Positions 1-7,285 of a stretch of DNA of 10,077 nt are shown here, one piece after another (the first letter of the stretch is position 1; every line of letters begins with the position of its first letter). Origin of the DNA: Rhodoferax sp. (GTDB lineage Bacteria; Pseudomonadota; Gammaproteobacteria; Burkholderiales; Burkholderiaceae_C); assembly GCA_028292305.1 (NCBI GenBank), contig JAQGMQ010000478.1, positions 1-10,077 on the forward strand. The letters are read 5' to 3'. A program made the position numbers and the translations under genes. Below the pieces are notes generated by a model. It was not told the DNA's origin and did not search any database. It was given only the letters and a program-made list of their open reading frames with translations.

Positions 1-663
1 TTGATCTTCACGGCACTGGCCGTGGCCGCGCCGCTGGTGCTGGGCACGGCCGCGGCCCTGGTGTTCCACCAGGAGTTCCCGATGCGCGGCTTTCTGCGCG
101 GCGCCTTCGTGCTGCCGATGATGGCCACGCCGGTGGCGATCGCGCTGGTGTGGGTGATGATGTTCCACCCACAGCAGGGCGTGCTCAACTACCTGCTGTC
201 GCTGGTCGGCATCGGCCCGAGCGAATGGGTGTATTCGCCGCGCCTGGCCATCGCCTGCCTGGTGATGGTCGACATCTGGCAGTGGACGCCGCTGGTGATG
301 CTGATCGTGCTCGGCGGCATGGCGTCTTTGCCGGCCGACCCTTTCGAGGCCGCGCTGATGGAAGGCGCCACGCGCTGGCAGACCTTCCGTTACGTGACCC
401 TGCCGATGCTGTTGCCGTTCATCCTGGTGGCCGGCGTGGTGCGCATGATCGATGCGCTGAAGACCTTCGACACCATCTACGTCATCACACAGGGCGGGCC
501 GGGCACGGCGTCGGAGACGATCAACATCTACCTCTACCTGCAGGCGTTTTCGTTCTACCAGATCGGCAAGTCATCGGCTGTTGTGGTGGTGTTCTTCGTG
601 CTGGTGGTGGCCTTGTCGATGCTGCTGTTCTGGCTGCGCGAACGTTCCAAATACTACGAGTGA
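1..663 (+). CDS. Sugar ABC transporter permease, MalF/UgpA-like (5' partial)
   Basis: This is an inner-membrane permease subunit of a carbohydrate-type ABC importer. It pairs with the second permease and the ATPase downstream to form the channel. The 220 residues visible are mostly hydrophobic helices. They contain the coupling (EAA) motif of binding-protein-dependent permeases: E116-A-A, G122 and L134-P135, the cytoplasmic loop that docks on the ATPase. The C-terminal helix ends in a basic tail. The frame is open at the left edge. Family members are about 290-300 residues, so roughly 70-80 N-terminal residues lie outside, and the TTG at position 1 need not be the start. The MalG-like gene begins 16 bases after the stop, which fits one operon. 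The substrate cannot be read from the sequence; sugars, polyols and glycerol-3-phosphate are all carried by relatives. Confidence 0.92.
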   Translation: MIFTALAVAAPLVLGTAAALVFHQEFPMRGFLRGAFVLPMMATPVAIALVWVMMFHPQQGVLNYLLSLVGIGPSEWVYSPRLAIACLVMVDIWQWTPLVMLIVLGGMASLPADPFEAALMEGATRWQTFRYVTLPMLLPFILVAGVVRMIDALKTFDTIYVITQGGPGTASETINIYLYLQAFSFYQIGKSSAVVVVFFVLVVALSMLLFWLRERSKYYE

Positions 664-679
664 GCCGCGCCGCAACACC

Positions 680-1498
680 ATGAAAAAGACCCTCGACAAA
701 CTGCTGCTCGGCGTGTGTGTGCTGCTGCTGGTGTCGCCCGCCATCAGCTTCTTCCTGTGGATGCTGTCGCTGGCGTTCAAGAACGACGTCGACAACCTGG
801 CCTATCCGCCGGTGTTCATCCCCTCGTCGCCCACGCTGGCCATCTTCATCCAGGTGTTCGAGCAGAACTCGATCGGGCTGTACCTGTGGAACAGCATCGT
901 GGTGTCGGGCCTGGCCACGGGTATTGCGCTGCTGATCGGCGTGCCCGCGGGCTACGGCATCGCGCGGCTGAAGGCGAAGAAGCTGCTGATGGTGATCATG
1001 ATCGCGCGCATGACGCCGGCCATCAGTTTCCTGATCCCGCTGTTCACGCTGTTCCAGGCGCTGGGCCTGACCGGCACGCTGGCGCCGGTCATCATCACCC
1101 ACCTGGTGATCACGGTGCCGATCACGGTCTACATCGTCTCGGGCTATTTCGAAACCCTGCCCAACGAGCTGGAAGAAGCTGCCGTGGTCGACGGCTGCTC
1201 GCCCTGGCAGCGCTTCCGCCACATCGCGCTGCCGCTGGCACGGCCCGGCATCACGGTGGCCGCCATCCTGGCTTTCATATTCTCGTGGAACAACTTCATC
1301 TTCGGCGCAGTGCTGGCCGGCCGCGAGACGCGCACGCTGCCCGTGGCCATCTACAACGTGCTGACGTTCGAGCAGATCGCCTGGGGCCCGCTGGCCGCGG
1401 CGGCATTGCTGGTCACGCTGCCGGTGTTGCTGCTCACGCTGGTCATTCAAAAGGAAATCGTCGGTGGCCTCACCGCTGGCGGCGTCAAGGGCGGCTGA
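680..1498 (+). CDS. Sugar ABC transporter permease, MalG/UgpE-like
   Basis: This is the second permease subunit of the carbohydrate ABC importer, 272 residues, the normal size for the MalG group. A positively charged start (MKKTLDK) leads into the first membrane helix, and several more helices follow. The EAA coupling motif is E166-A-A, D171-G172, ending in A183-L184-P185. I chose the ATG at 680 because it lies just after the preceding stop and gives the typical short cytoplasmic N-terminus. The same frame is open further upstream, but that part overlaps the first permease and encodes Cys/Trp-rich nonsense. No strong ribosome binding site precedes the ATG, so translation may be coupled to the upstream gene. 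The ATPase gene follows after 36 bases. The family assignment is firm; the substrate is unknown. Confidence 0.94.
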   Translation: MKKTLDKLLLGVCVLLLVSPAISFFLWMLSLAFKNDVDNLAYPPVFIPSSPTLAIFIQVFEQNSIGLYLWNSIVVSGLATGIALLIGVPAGYGIARLKAKKLLMVIMIARMTPAISFLIPLFTLFQALGLTGTLAPVIITHLVITVPITVYIVSGYFETLPNELEEAAVVDGCSPWQRFRHIALPLARPGITVAAILAFIFSWNNFIFGAVLAGRETRTLPVAIYNVLTFEQIAWGPLAAAALLVTLPVLLLTLVIQKEIVGGLTAGGVKGG

Positions 1499-1534
1499 TT
1501 CGCTTATTCAGATAGAGAACCTAAGAAAACTTCC

Positions 1535-2599
1535 ATGGCATCAGTCACCTTATCCGGCATCGAAAAAAACTTCGGCGACACCCGCGTCATCAAGGGCGTG
1601 GACATCGCCATCGGCGACGGCGAATTCGCCGTGTTCGTCGGCCCGAGCGGCTGCGGCAAGTCGACGCTGCTGCGCATGATCGCCGGGCTGGACGACCCGG
1701 CCGCCGGCCAGATCCGCATCGGCGACCGCGTCGTCAACGGCCTGGCGCCGAAGGAGCGCGGCGTGTCGATGGTGTTCCAAACCTATGCGCTGTACCCACA
1801 CATGACGGTGCGCGACAACTTGGGCTTCGGCCTGATGATCTCCGGCACCGAGAAAAGCACCATCGGCAGCAAGGTCGCCGGCGCGGCCAGGATCCTGGGG
1901 CTCGACAAGCTGCTCGACCGGCTGCCGCGCCAGCTCTCGGGTGGCCAGCGCCAGCGCGTGGCCATGGGCCGGGCGATGGTGCGCGACCCCAAGGTGTTCC
2001 TGTTCGACGAGCCCCTTTCGAACCTCGACGCCAAGCTGCGCGTGCAGATGCGCACCGAGATCCGCGCACTGCACCAGCGGCTGAAGACCACCTCGATCTA
2101 CGTGACCCACGACCAGATCGAAGCCATGACCATGGCCGACCGCATCATCGTGCTGCGCGACGGCCTGGTCGAGCAGATCGGTACGCCGGCGCACCTGTAC
2201 GACCACCCCTGCAACACCTTCGTTGCCACCTTCATCGGCTCGCCGTCGATGAACCTCGTACCGGGCCTGGCCGTGGGCACCGGCGCCACGCCGGACGCTG
2301 GTGGGCACATCGCGCTGGGCGAGCAGATTTCCGCCTTGTCCGAACGGCGCGTCGTGCTCGGTCTGCGGCCCGAACACCTGCGCGTGCGCGAGGCTGGCTA
2401 CGCCAACGGCATCCCGTGCGAGGTGAAAGTGGTCGAGTTCAGCGGTGCCGACACGCTGCTGACCTGCGAAGCGCAGGGCCACCCCGTGCAGGCACTGGTG
2501 CACGACCGGCTGCTGGTGAAACCCGGCGACCGGGTCACGCTGGACATCGAACCGCACCTGGTACATGTGTTCGACGAGGCGACGCAGCAGCGCATCTGA
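1535..2599 (+). CDS. ABC transporter ATPase, UgpC/MalK-like
   Basis: This is the cytoplasmic ATPase that powers the importer formed with the two permeases upstream. All nucleotide-binding motifs are intact in the 354 residues: Walker A GPSGCGKST (36-44), Q-loop Q82, signature LSGGQRQ (134-140), Walker B ending in D158-E159, D-loop SNLD (162-165) and switch H192. After about residue 235 comes the C-terminal OB-fold (TOBE/MalK regulatory) region. It carries the FIGSPSMN and GLRPEH motifs typical of the CUT1 sugar-importer ATPases. Length and domain order are normal. The start ATG at 1535 gives the usual MASVTLSGIEKNFG opening. It is the last gene of the plus-strand operon. No clear terminator follows in 2600-2656. 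Confidence 0.96.
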   Translation: MASVTLSGIEKNFGDTRVIKGVDIAIGDGEFAVFVGPSGCGKSTLLRMIAGLDDPAAGQIRIGDRVVNGLAPKERGVSMVFQTYALYPHMTVRDNLGFGLMISGTEKSTIGSKVAGAARILGLDKLLDRLPRQLSGGQRQRVAMGRAMVRDPKVFLFDEPLSNLDAKLRVQMRTEIRALHQRLKTTSIYVTHDQIEAMTMADRIIVLRDGLVEQIGTPAHLYDHPCNTFVATFIGSPSMNLVPGLAVGTGATPDAGGHIALGEQISALSERRVVLGLRPEHLRVREAGYANGIPCEVKVVEFSGADTLLTCEAQGHPVQALVHDRLLVKPGDRVTLDIEPHLVHVFDEATQQRI

Positions 2600-2656
2600 G
2601 GGACGGGACGCATAGCGGCGTAGCGCGACTCGGCGGCAAGGCGCTCCCTGCCAGTT

Positions 2657-2708
2657 ATGTATCTTGTTTTAGACTATTTATGGCTGATTAGTCTAAAATG
2701 AGATACAT
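2657..2708. promoter_or_regulatory. Large inverted repeat at the HTH gene start (probable operator)
   Basis: Two 20-bp arms, atgtatcttgttttagacta (2657-2676) and its near-complement (2689-2708), flank a 12-base spacer. Eighteen of 20 positions pair; the two mismatches are the central TG/CA. The stretch is strikingly AT-rich in a high-GC window. The right arm overlaps both possible start codons of the HTH gene (2698 and 2707). TAAAAT (2694-2699) resembles a -10 element but has no convincing -35 at proper spacing. HipB-type regulators repress their own operons through palindromic sites at the promoter, so autoregulation is the natural reading. There is no T-run, so it is not an intrinsic terminator for the ABC operon. 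Confidence 0.65.
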
Positions 2709-3042
2709 GCCAGCCGCACAGCCGCCACTTTTCTCTGCCGAGACCAGCCTGCTCACCGCTTTTGGCGACCGCCTGCGCGCTGCGCGCCTGCGGCGCAAAT
2801 TCTCGGTGGACACGGTGGCCGCACGGGCCGGCATCTCCCGCATGACGCTGTTTCGCGCAGAGAAAGGCGAAGCCACCGTTTCGCTTGGCACCTACCTGCG
2901 GATTCTGGAAGTGCTGCGCCTGGAAAAAGACATCGCGCTATTGGCCAAGGACGATGAACTGGGTCGTCGCCTGCAGGACCTCGCGCTACCCGCGAGGCGC
3001 GGCGCGAAGGCAGGCCCCGCCACCAAGGCGAGCGCGCCATGA
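2698..3042 (+). CDS. HipB-like HTH (XRE family) transcriptional regulator / antitoxin
   Basis: This is a small DNA-binding protein of 114 residues with a Cro/C1-type helix-turn-helix at about residues 22-75 (SVDTVAARAGISRMTLFRAE is the recognition region). A basic, Ala/Lys-rich tail follows after residue 98. The next reading frame starts with ATGA overlapping its TGA at 3039-3042, the usual hipB-hipA overlap, and the following sequence is a hipA remnant. Its family role is to repress its own operon and neutralise a HipA kinase. With the toxin gone, it may survive only as a DNA-binding protein. The start could be the ATG at 2698 or at 2707. Neither has a Shine-Dalgarno sequence and both lie in the inverted repeat, so a leaderless or very short-leader mRNA is possible. 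It appears intact. Confidence 0.82.
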   Translation: MRYMPAAQPPLFSAETSLLTAFGDRLRAARLRRKFSVDTVAARAGISRMTLFRAEKGEATVSLGTYLRILEVLRLEKDIALLAKDDELGRRLQDLALPARRGAKAGPATKASAP

Positions 3043-3274
3043 GCGAAGCGCTCGAGGTCTGGATGACCGCGACATCGGCGCCTGGGAAGGCGTGCTGCAT
3101 ACGCTGGCACAAGCCGCCGGCATCGACGTGCCAGCGGCCAAGGTGGTTCGGTTCGGCAAAGACTTTCACACTTTTTCAGTGAAGCGGTTCGACCGCGTCG
3201 GCGCACGACGTGTTTTTTACGCATCGGCCATGACAGTGCTGAACAAGGCCCAAAGCGAGGGCACTAGTTATCTC
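3039..3274 (+). pseudogene. hipA-like toxin kinase remnant
   Basis: An ATG at 3039 opens with MSEALEVWM, a typical HipA N-terminus. The matching sequence then jumps to the +1-shifted frame at about 3062. There it encodes DDRDIGAWEG, then AGIDVPAAKVVRFG, then FSVKRFDR and EGTSYL, which are conserved stretches from the middle of HipA proteins. Similarity stops after the Leu codon at 3272-3274. About 130-150 residues between the two parts are therefore missing, as is the whole C-terminal kinase lobe with its catalytic and metal-binding residues. From the 3039 start the frame closes after about 48 codons. Full-length family members have roughly 400-440 residues. The remnant directly follows the HipB-like gene, so this was a hipBA module. 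Bases 3275-3344 show nothing recognisable. Confidence 0.78.
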
Positions 3275-3344
3275 TGTGTTGACTGCGAGTGCCTTCTCGG
3301 CCATGGACGACTGGCCTACCCGGTCGGCTTGATTCGGCGCAGGC

Positions 3345-4190
3345 TCAGCCGGCGTTGCCGCGCGGCTTCAACACATCGGCCAGCCAGCCCAGACCGGCCG
3401 AAGTGCCACCCGGCTCGCCGCCCCGCCGCGGCCGGTATTCGCAGCCGATCCAGCCCGTGTAGCCCACCTCGTCGAGCACATCGAAGAGGTACGGATAGTT
3501 CACCTCCCCTGTATCGGGCTCATGGCGCTCGGGCACGCCGGCGATCTGGATGTGGCCGACGCGGCCGGTGGGCACGTACTGGCGGATCTTGGTGGCCACG
3601 TCGCCTTCCACGATCTGGCAGTGGTACAGGTCCATCTGCACCTTTAGGTTGGGTGCGCCGACTTCCTGCACCACGGCATGGGCCTGGTCTTGCCGGTTCA
3701 GGAAGAAGCCGGGAATGTCACGGGTGTTGATGGGCTCGATGAGGATGTCGACGCCCTGCTGCGCCGCCGCCGCCGCGGCCCAGCGCAGGTTGGCGACGTA
3801 GGTGGCGCGCATGGCCGCGGTGTCGCCGCCTGCGGGGATCAAGCCGGCCATCAGGTGAATGCGCGGGCTTGGCAACAGCTTTTGATAATCGAGCGCCAGG
3901 CCGACACCGCGGCGGAACTCGCTCTCCATGCCGGGCAGGCTGGCCGTGCCACGCACGCCCGCGTCCCAGGCCTTGGCGATCGAGTCCGCGTCGGTGCCGC
4001 CGGGCGGCATGTTGAACAGCGCCAGCGCCAGGCCGTTCGCCTCCAGGCGCGCGGCAATTTCAGCGGCGGGCCAGGCGTAGGGGAACAGGAACTCCACCGC
4101 CTTGAAGCCATCCTTGGCGGCCGCCGCGAAGCGGTCGAGGAAGGGCAGCTCGGCGTACATCATGGAGAGGTTGGCGGCGAATTGGGGCAT
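3345..4190 (-). CDS. otnI: 2-oxo-tetronate isomerase (hydroxypyruvate isomerase family)
   Basis: This is a TIM-barrel isomerase of the Hyi/OtnI family, 281 residues, slightly longer than the usual ~260. In the four-carbon acid-sugar pathway it converts 2-oxo-tetronate, made by LtnD, to 3-oxo-tetronate, the substrate of OtnK. The N-terminus MPQFAANLSMMYAE is characteristic. Candidate metal and acid-base residues stand where the family has them: E152 (ILIEPIN), D187 and H190 (QMDLYH), H213 (GHIQIAG) and E251 (IGCEYRP). The C-terminal tail after about 258 (GGTSAGLGWL) is the usual end. It is the last gene of the minus-strand operon, 35 bases after otnK. Hydroxypyruvate isomerase (Hyi) is the alternative activity; the otnK and ltnD neighbours favour OtnI. 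No good Shine-Dalgarno is visible. Confidence 0.88.
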   Translation of the reverse strand: MPQFAANLSMMYAELPFLDRFAAAAKDGFKAVEFLFPYAWPAAEIAARLEANGLALALFNMPPGGTDADSIAKAWDAGVRGTASLPGMESEFRRGVGLALDYQKLLPSPRIHLMAGLIPAGGDTAAMRATYVANLRWAAAAAAQQGVDILIEPINTRDIPGFFLNRQDQAHAVVQEVGAPNLKVQMDLYHCQIVEGDVATKIRQYVPTGRVGHIQIAGVPERHEPDTGEVNYPYLFDVLDEVGYTGWIGCEYRPRRGGEPGGTSAGLGWLADVLKPRGNAG

Positions 4191-4225
4191 GGCGGTATAC
4201 CGGTTGAATCAGCGGGCCGACGGCA

Positions 4226-5506
4226 TCACAGCCGCGCGAACGCCTTGGTGAAAAAATCGTGGGTGCCGAAATTGCCCGACTTGAGCGTTAGGTGCAGCCC
4301 CGCGTTGTCAGCGGCTGGCGACTGCGCCCAGCACCAGGGCACACCCGGGTCGATCTGCGCGCCGATCTTCAGTTGCGCGACGCCGAGGGCCTGCACACAG
4401 GCCCCCGAGGTCTCACCGCCCGCCACCACCAGCTGCCGCACGCCGCACTCGGCCACCAGGCCACGTGCGATGGCGGCCAGATGGTGTTCCACAAGAGCGC
4501 CTGCCTCGGCAGCACCGAGGCGGCCCTGCACGGCCTGGATGGCGCCGGCATCGGCGGTTGAATAAACCAGCACCGGGCCGTCCCGCAGCAGCGGGCGGGC
4601 CCAGGCGAGCACGTCGGCCACGGCCTTGTCGCCGTATGCGGCCAGTTGCAAAGGGTCGATGGCGCGGGCGGGCCGGCCGCTCGCGATGAAGTGTTGCACC
4701 TGCCGGTTCGTGGCCAGCGAGCAACTGCCCGACACCACGGCCTGCAGACCCTGCGCAGCAGGTAACACGCTGGCGGTGTCGGATGCCGCCACGCCGAAGT
4801 TGGCGGGCAGGCCGATGGCCACGCCCGAGCCCGCGGTCACCAACGGCATGGCCTTCAGCGCCGGGCCGAGGCGCAGCAGATCCGCGTTCGACACCGCGTC
4901 GACCACCGCCAGCCCCACGCCTTCGGCGCGCAGCGACGCGATGCGGTCGGTGATGGCGGCGGCGCCCTGGGCCACCACCGCGTGGTCGATCAAACCGACC
5001 TTGCGCCGGGTCTGCGCCTGCAGCACGCGCACCAGGTTCGCGTCGCGCATGGGCGTGAGCGGGTGGTCGCGCATGCCGCTTTCGCTGAGCAGCACATCGC
5101 CGACGAACAGGTAGCCTTTGAACACCGTGCGCTGGTTGTCGGGGAAGGCCGGCGTGGCGATGGTGAAGTCGGTGCCCAGCGCGTCCATCAACGCTTCGGC
5201 CACCGGGCCGATGTTGCCGGCCGCGGTGCTGTCGAAGGTGGAACAGTATTTGAAGTAGATCTGCTGCGCGCCCTGGGCCTGCAGCCAGGCCAGGGCCGCG
5301 AGCGATTGGGCAATGGCTTCGGCCGCGGGCAGGGTGCGTGACTTCAGTGCGACCACCACGGCGTCGGCTTCGGTGTCGAGTGGCGCAGCGGGCACGCCGA
5401 TGGTCTGCACGACGCGCATGCCGGCGCGCACCAGGTTGTTGGCCAGGTCGGTGGCGCCCGTGAAGTCGTCGGCAATACAACCGATCTTGAGAGTGGACTT
5501 GACCAT
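4226..5506 (-). CDS. otnK: 3-oxo-tetronate kinase (four-carbon acid sugar kinase, DUF1537)
   Basis: This is a cytosolic ATP-dependent kinase that phosphorylates 3-oxo-tetronate to 3-oxo-tetronate 4-phosphate. It has 426 residues, the normal size. The N-terminal substrate domain shows ADDFTGATD (12-20), YFKYCSTFDST (84-94), PAFPDNQR (119-126) and DHPLTPM (147-153). The C-terminal nucleotide-binding domain shows SGSCS (259-263), VAGGETSG (361-368) and LKSGNFG (408-414). All are family hallmarks and look intact. Its ATG shares one base with the ltnD stop (TGATG), so the two are probably translated in a coupled way. otnI follows after 35 bases. In most known clusters the decarboxylase gene otnC sits next to otnK; here it does not. 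Related DUF1537 kinases act on other acids (DtnK, PdxA2-linked), but the otnI and ltnD neighbours point to OtnK. Confidence 0.92.
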   Translation of the reverse strand: MVKSTLKIGCIADDFTGATDLANNLVRAGMRVVQTIGVPAAPLDTEADAVVVALKSRTLPAAEAIAQSLAALAWLQAQGAQQIYFKYCSTFDSTAAGNIGPVAEALMDALGTDFTIATPAFPDNQRTVFKGYLFVGDVLLSESGMRDHPLTPMRDANLVRVLQAQTRRKVGLIDHAVVAQGAAAITDRIASLRAEGVGLAVVDAVSNADLLRLGPALKAMPLVTAGSGVAIGLPANFGVAASDTASVLPAAQGLQAVVSGSCSLATNRQVQHFIASGRPARAIDPLQLAAYGDKAVADVLAWARPLLRDGPVLVYSTADAGAIQAVQGRLGAAEAGALVEHHLAAIARGLVAECGVRQLVVAGGETSGACVQALGVAQLKIGAQIDPGVPWCWAQSPAADNAGLHLTLKSGNFGTHDFFTKAFARL

Positions 5507-6417
5507 CAGTTTGGCCCGGCTTTGCCCTTGGGCAGTTCGATCCCCGGGAAGATCTTGATCACCGCGCTGTCGTCTTCCTTGGCAAAACCGGCGGTGGAGG
5601 CCTGCATGAACATCTGGTGCGCCGTGCTCGACAGCGGCAGCGGGAACTTGCTGGCACGGGCCATGTCGAGCACCAGGCCCAGGTCCTTCACGAAGATGTC
5701 GACGGCCGACAGGGGGGTGTAGTCGGCCGCCAGCACGTGGGCCATGCGGTTCTCGAACATCCAGCTGTTGCCGGCGCTGTGGGTGATGACCTCATACAAC
5801 GCGGCCGGGTCGACACCGGCACGCAAACCAAGCGCCATGGCCTCGGCGGCAGCGGCGATGTGCACGCCGGCCAGCAGCTGGTTGATGATCTTCACCTGGC
5901 TACCGGCACCGGCCTGGTCACCGAGCCGGTAAACCTTGGCGGCCATCGCGTCCAAGGCGTCGCCGGCCTTGGCATAGGCCTCGGGCCTGGCGGCTGTCAT
6001 CATGGTCATCTCGCCCGAGGCGGCCTTGGCGGCACCGCCGGAAATCGGCGCATCGATGTAGAGCAGGCCCAGTGCGGCAAGACGGCCTTCGAGGGCGATC
6101 GACCAGTTCGGGTCCACCGTGGAGCACATCACGAACACACTGCCGGCCCGCATCGCCGAGGCCAGGCCGTCGTTGCCGAACAGCACCGCTTCCGTCTGCG
6201 CCGCGTTGACCACCACCGACACGATCACTTCACAGGCGCCGGCCAGTTCCGCGAGCGTGTCGCACGCCACGCCGCCCTCGGCCGCAAACGCCGCGGCCGC
6301 CTCGGGCCGCACGTCGAATACGTGCACCTTGTAGCCGGCGCGGCGCAGCGATCTGGCCATGCCGCCGCCCATCGCGCCGAGGCCGATCACGCCGATGGGC
6401 GTGCCTGTGTTGCTCAT
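5506..6417 (-). CDS. ltnD: L-threonate dehydrogenase (beta-hydroxyacid dehydrogenase family)
   Basis: This is an NAD-dependent oxidoreductase that oxidises L-threonate to 2-oxo-tetronate, the entry step of the pathway. From the chosen start it is 303 residues. It carries the Rossmann motif GLGAMGGGM (12-20), the substrate-binding DAPISGG (122-128), catalytic K176 with N179 in VKIINQLL, and KDL (244-246). I chose the ATG at 6417 because GGAG lies six bases upstream and the Rossmann strand then begins at the usual distance. An in-frame ATG at 6447 would add ten residues but falls in the putative operator. The stop overlaps the otnK start by one base. Relatives include tartronate semialdehyde reductase and D-erythronate dehydrogenase-like enzymes. 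The assignment rests on the otnK and otnI context as much as on the sequence. Confidence 0.88.
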   Translation of the reverse strand: MSNTGTPIGVIGLGAMGGGMARSLRRAGYKVHVFDVRPEAAAAFAAEGGVACDTLAELAGACEVIVSVVVNAAQTEAVLFGNDGLASAMRAGSVFVMCSTVDPNWSIALEGRLAALGLLYIDAPISGGAAKAASGEMTMMTAARPEAYAKAGDALDAMAAKVYRLGDQAGAGSQVKIINQLLAGVHIAAAAEAMALGLRAGVDPAALYEVITHSAGNSWMFENRMAHVLAADYTPLSAVDIFVKDLGLVLDMARASKFPLPLSSTAHQMFMQASTAGFAKEDDSAVIKIFPGIELPKGKAGPN

Positions 6418-6423
6418 GTTGGT

Positions 6424-6427
6424 CTCC
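6424..6427 (-). promoter_or_regulatory. Ribosome binding site of ltnD
   Basis: On the minus strand GGAG sits six bases before the ATG at 6417 (GGAGACCAACATG). It selects this start over the in-frame ATG at 6447, which has no Shine-Dalgarno sequence. Confidence 0.75.
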
Positions 6428-6439
6428 AGAATTGCACTG

Positions 6440-6467
6440 GTTATCATACAACTTCAGGTGTTGCCAA
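6440..6467 (-). promoter_or_regulatory. Candidate ltnD promoter with overlapping GntR-type operator
   Basis: On the minus strand TTGGCA (6467-6462, five of six -35 consensus bases) is followed after 16 bases by GATAAC (6445-6440, four of six -10 bases). The -10 lies inside TTGTATGATAAC (6451-6440), an imperfect palindrome of the GTT...AAC kind. The 8-mer TTGTATGA recurs at the start of the regulator gene upstream (7289-7282). A repressor bound here would block the -10, fitting control of ltnD-otnK-otnI by the FadR-type regulator. The promoter is inferred from weak matches; the repeated 8-mer is directly visible. Confidence 0.45.
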
Positions 6468-6490
6468 ACCCGCGGGCAAACCCGCTGGAC

Positions 6491-7285
6491 TCAGGCTCGC
6501 GCGCGCCTGGCCGTCGGCGGCAGGGCTTTGACCAGCGGCTCGGCGAGACGGTGGCCGGCCTGCCGCCAGAACGACGAATCGGCCAGTTCGATGCGGCGAA
6601 TCGCGTTGACCATGTGGGCCGCGGCGGCGGCGCGGGCGGCCGGTGCATCGCCGGCTTCGATGGCCGCCACGATGGCCGCGTGTTCGGCCAGCACCTGCTC
6701 CATGAAGTCGGCGCGGCGGGCTTCGTTGGCGCGGGTGACGCGTGTGGCGCCGCGCAGAAACTGGGCCAGGTAATCGAGCGTGCCGATGAGGAAGGGGTTG
6801 CCCGCCGCATCGGCGATGGCGCGGTGGAACAAGACGTCTTCTTCCACACCGTCGCCGCCATCGCGCACGGCCCGGTCCAGCGCCCGCACGGTCTGGCGGA
6901 TGCGGCGCAGGTCGACCAGGCGGCGGCGTTCAGCGGCGAGGCCCGCGACCTCGGCCTCCAGCGCACGGCGCACCTCGACCATCTGGATCACCGCGGTCTT
7001 GCTCTCGGCATGGTGGGATTCGAAATTCAGCGGCGCGAAGGGGCGCGTGGCACTGACGAACACGCCGCTGCCCTGTTTCGAGTCGACCAGCCCCAGCGAC
7101 TTCAACCGAGAAACGGCTTCGCGCACGACGGTGCGGCTGACCTCGAACTGTTCGACCAGCCGCGCCTCGGGCGGCAGGCGCGCACCGGGCAACAGGCGGC
7201 CGGTGTGGATTTCAGCGGCCAGCTGCTGCGCGACCTGGTCGGACAGGCGGGCGCCGCTGGACACGGGCAGGAACTGGGTCGTCAT
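6491..7285 (-). CDS. FadR-type GntR family transcriptional regulator
   Basis: This is a cytosolic DNA-binding regulator of 264 residues. The N-terminal winged helix (about 14-80) contains LPPEARLVEQFEVSRTVVRE, the RLKSLGLV helix and the wing QGSGVFV. The C-terminal FCD effector domain (about 100-235) holds the expected metal ligands D150, H154, H202 and H224, which bind a metal and usually an organic acid. This combination fits a repressor released by an acid-sugar metabolite. It is transcribed toward ltnD, 73 bases away, and is the likely pathway-specific regulator. The effector is not known from the sequence. The ATG at 7285 has no Shine-Dalgarno and lies within a TTGTATGA motif, hinting at autoregulation. 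A 24-base reading frame (MPMPFLV) ends at this start by an ATGA overlap and might couple translation. Confidence 0.9.
   Translation of the reverse strand: MTTQFLPVSSGARLSDQVAQQLAAEIHTGRLLPGARLPPEARLVEQFEVSRTVVREAVSRLKSLGLVDSKQGSGVFVSATRPFAPLNFESHHAESKTAVIQMVEVRRALEAEVAGLAAERRRLVDLRRIRQTVRALDRAVRDGGDGVEEDVLFHRAIADAAGNPFLIGTLDYLAQFLRGATRVTRANEARRADFMEQVLAEHAAIVAAIEAGDAPAARAAAAAHMVNAIRRIELADSSFWRQAGHRLAEPLVKALPPTARRARA

Noticed and set aside
521..1450. Long minus-strand reading frame opposite the two permeases
   Set aside because: It is Gln/Arg/His-rich low-complexity translation antisense to well-supported permease genes, typical of high-GC shadow frames.
1550..2566. Minus-strand reading frame of 338 codons opposite the ABC ATPase
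   Set aside because: It is the antisense shadow of a gene with all ATPase motifs, and its translation has no recognisable domain.
2600..2656. Terminator or promoter between the ABC ATPase and the HTH palindrome
   Set aside because: No stable stem with a T-run and no paired promoter boxes could be found.
3039..3185. A 48-codon intact small gene starting MSEALEVWM
   Set aside because: Only the first nine residues resemble HipA. The rest is out-of-frame translation of conserved hipA sequence, so it is scored as part of the pseudogene.
4413..5480. Second minus-strand frame of 355 codons within otnK
   Set aside because: Arg/Gly/Pro/Ala-rich translation in an alternative frame of otnK; the otnK frame carries all the kinase motifs.
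6472..6485. Hairpin gcggg-caaa-cccgc after the GntR-family gene as a terminator
   Set aside because: Only five base pairs and no T-run on the minus strand; probably chance in GC-rich sequence.
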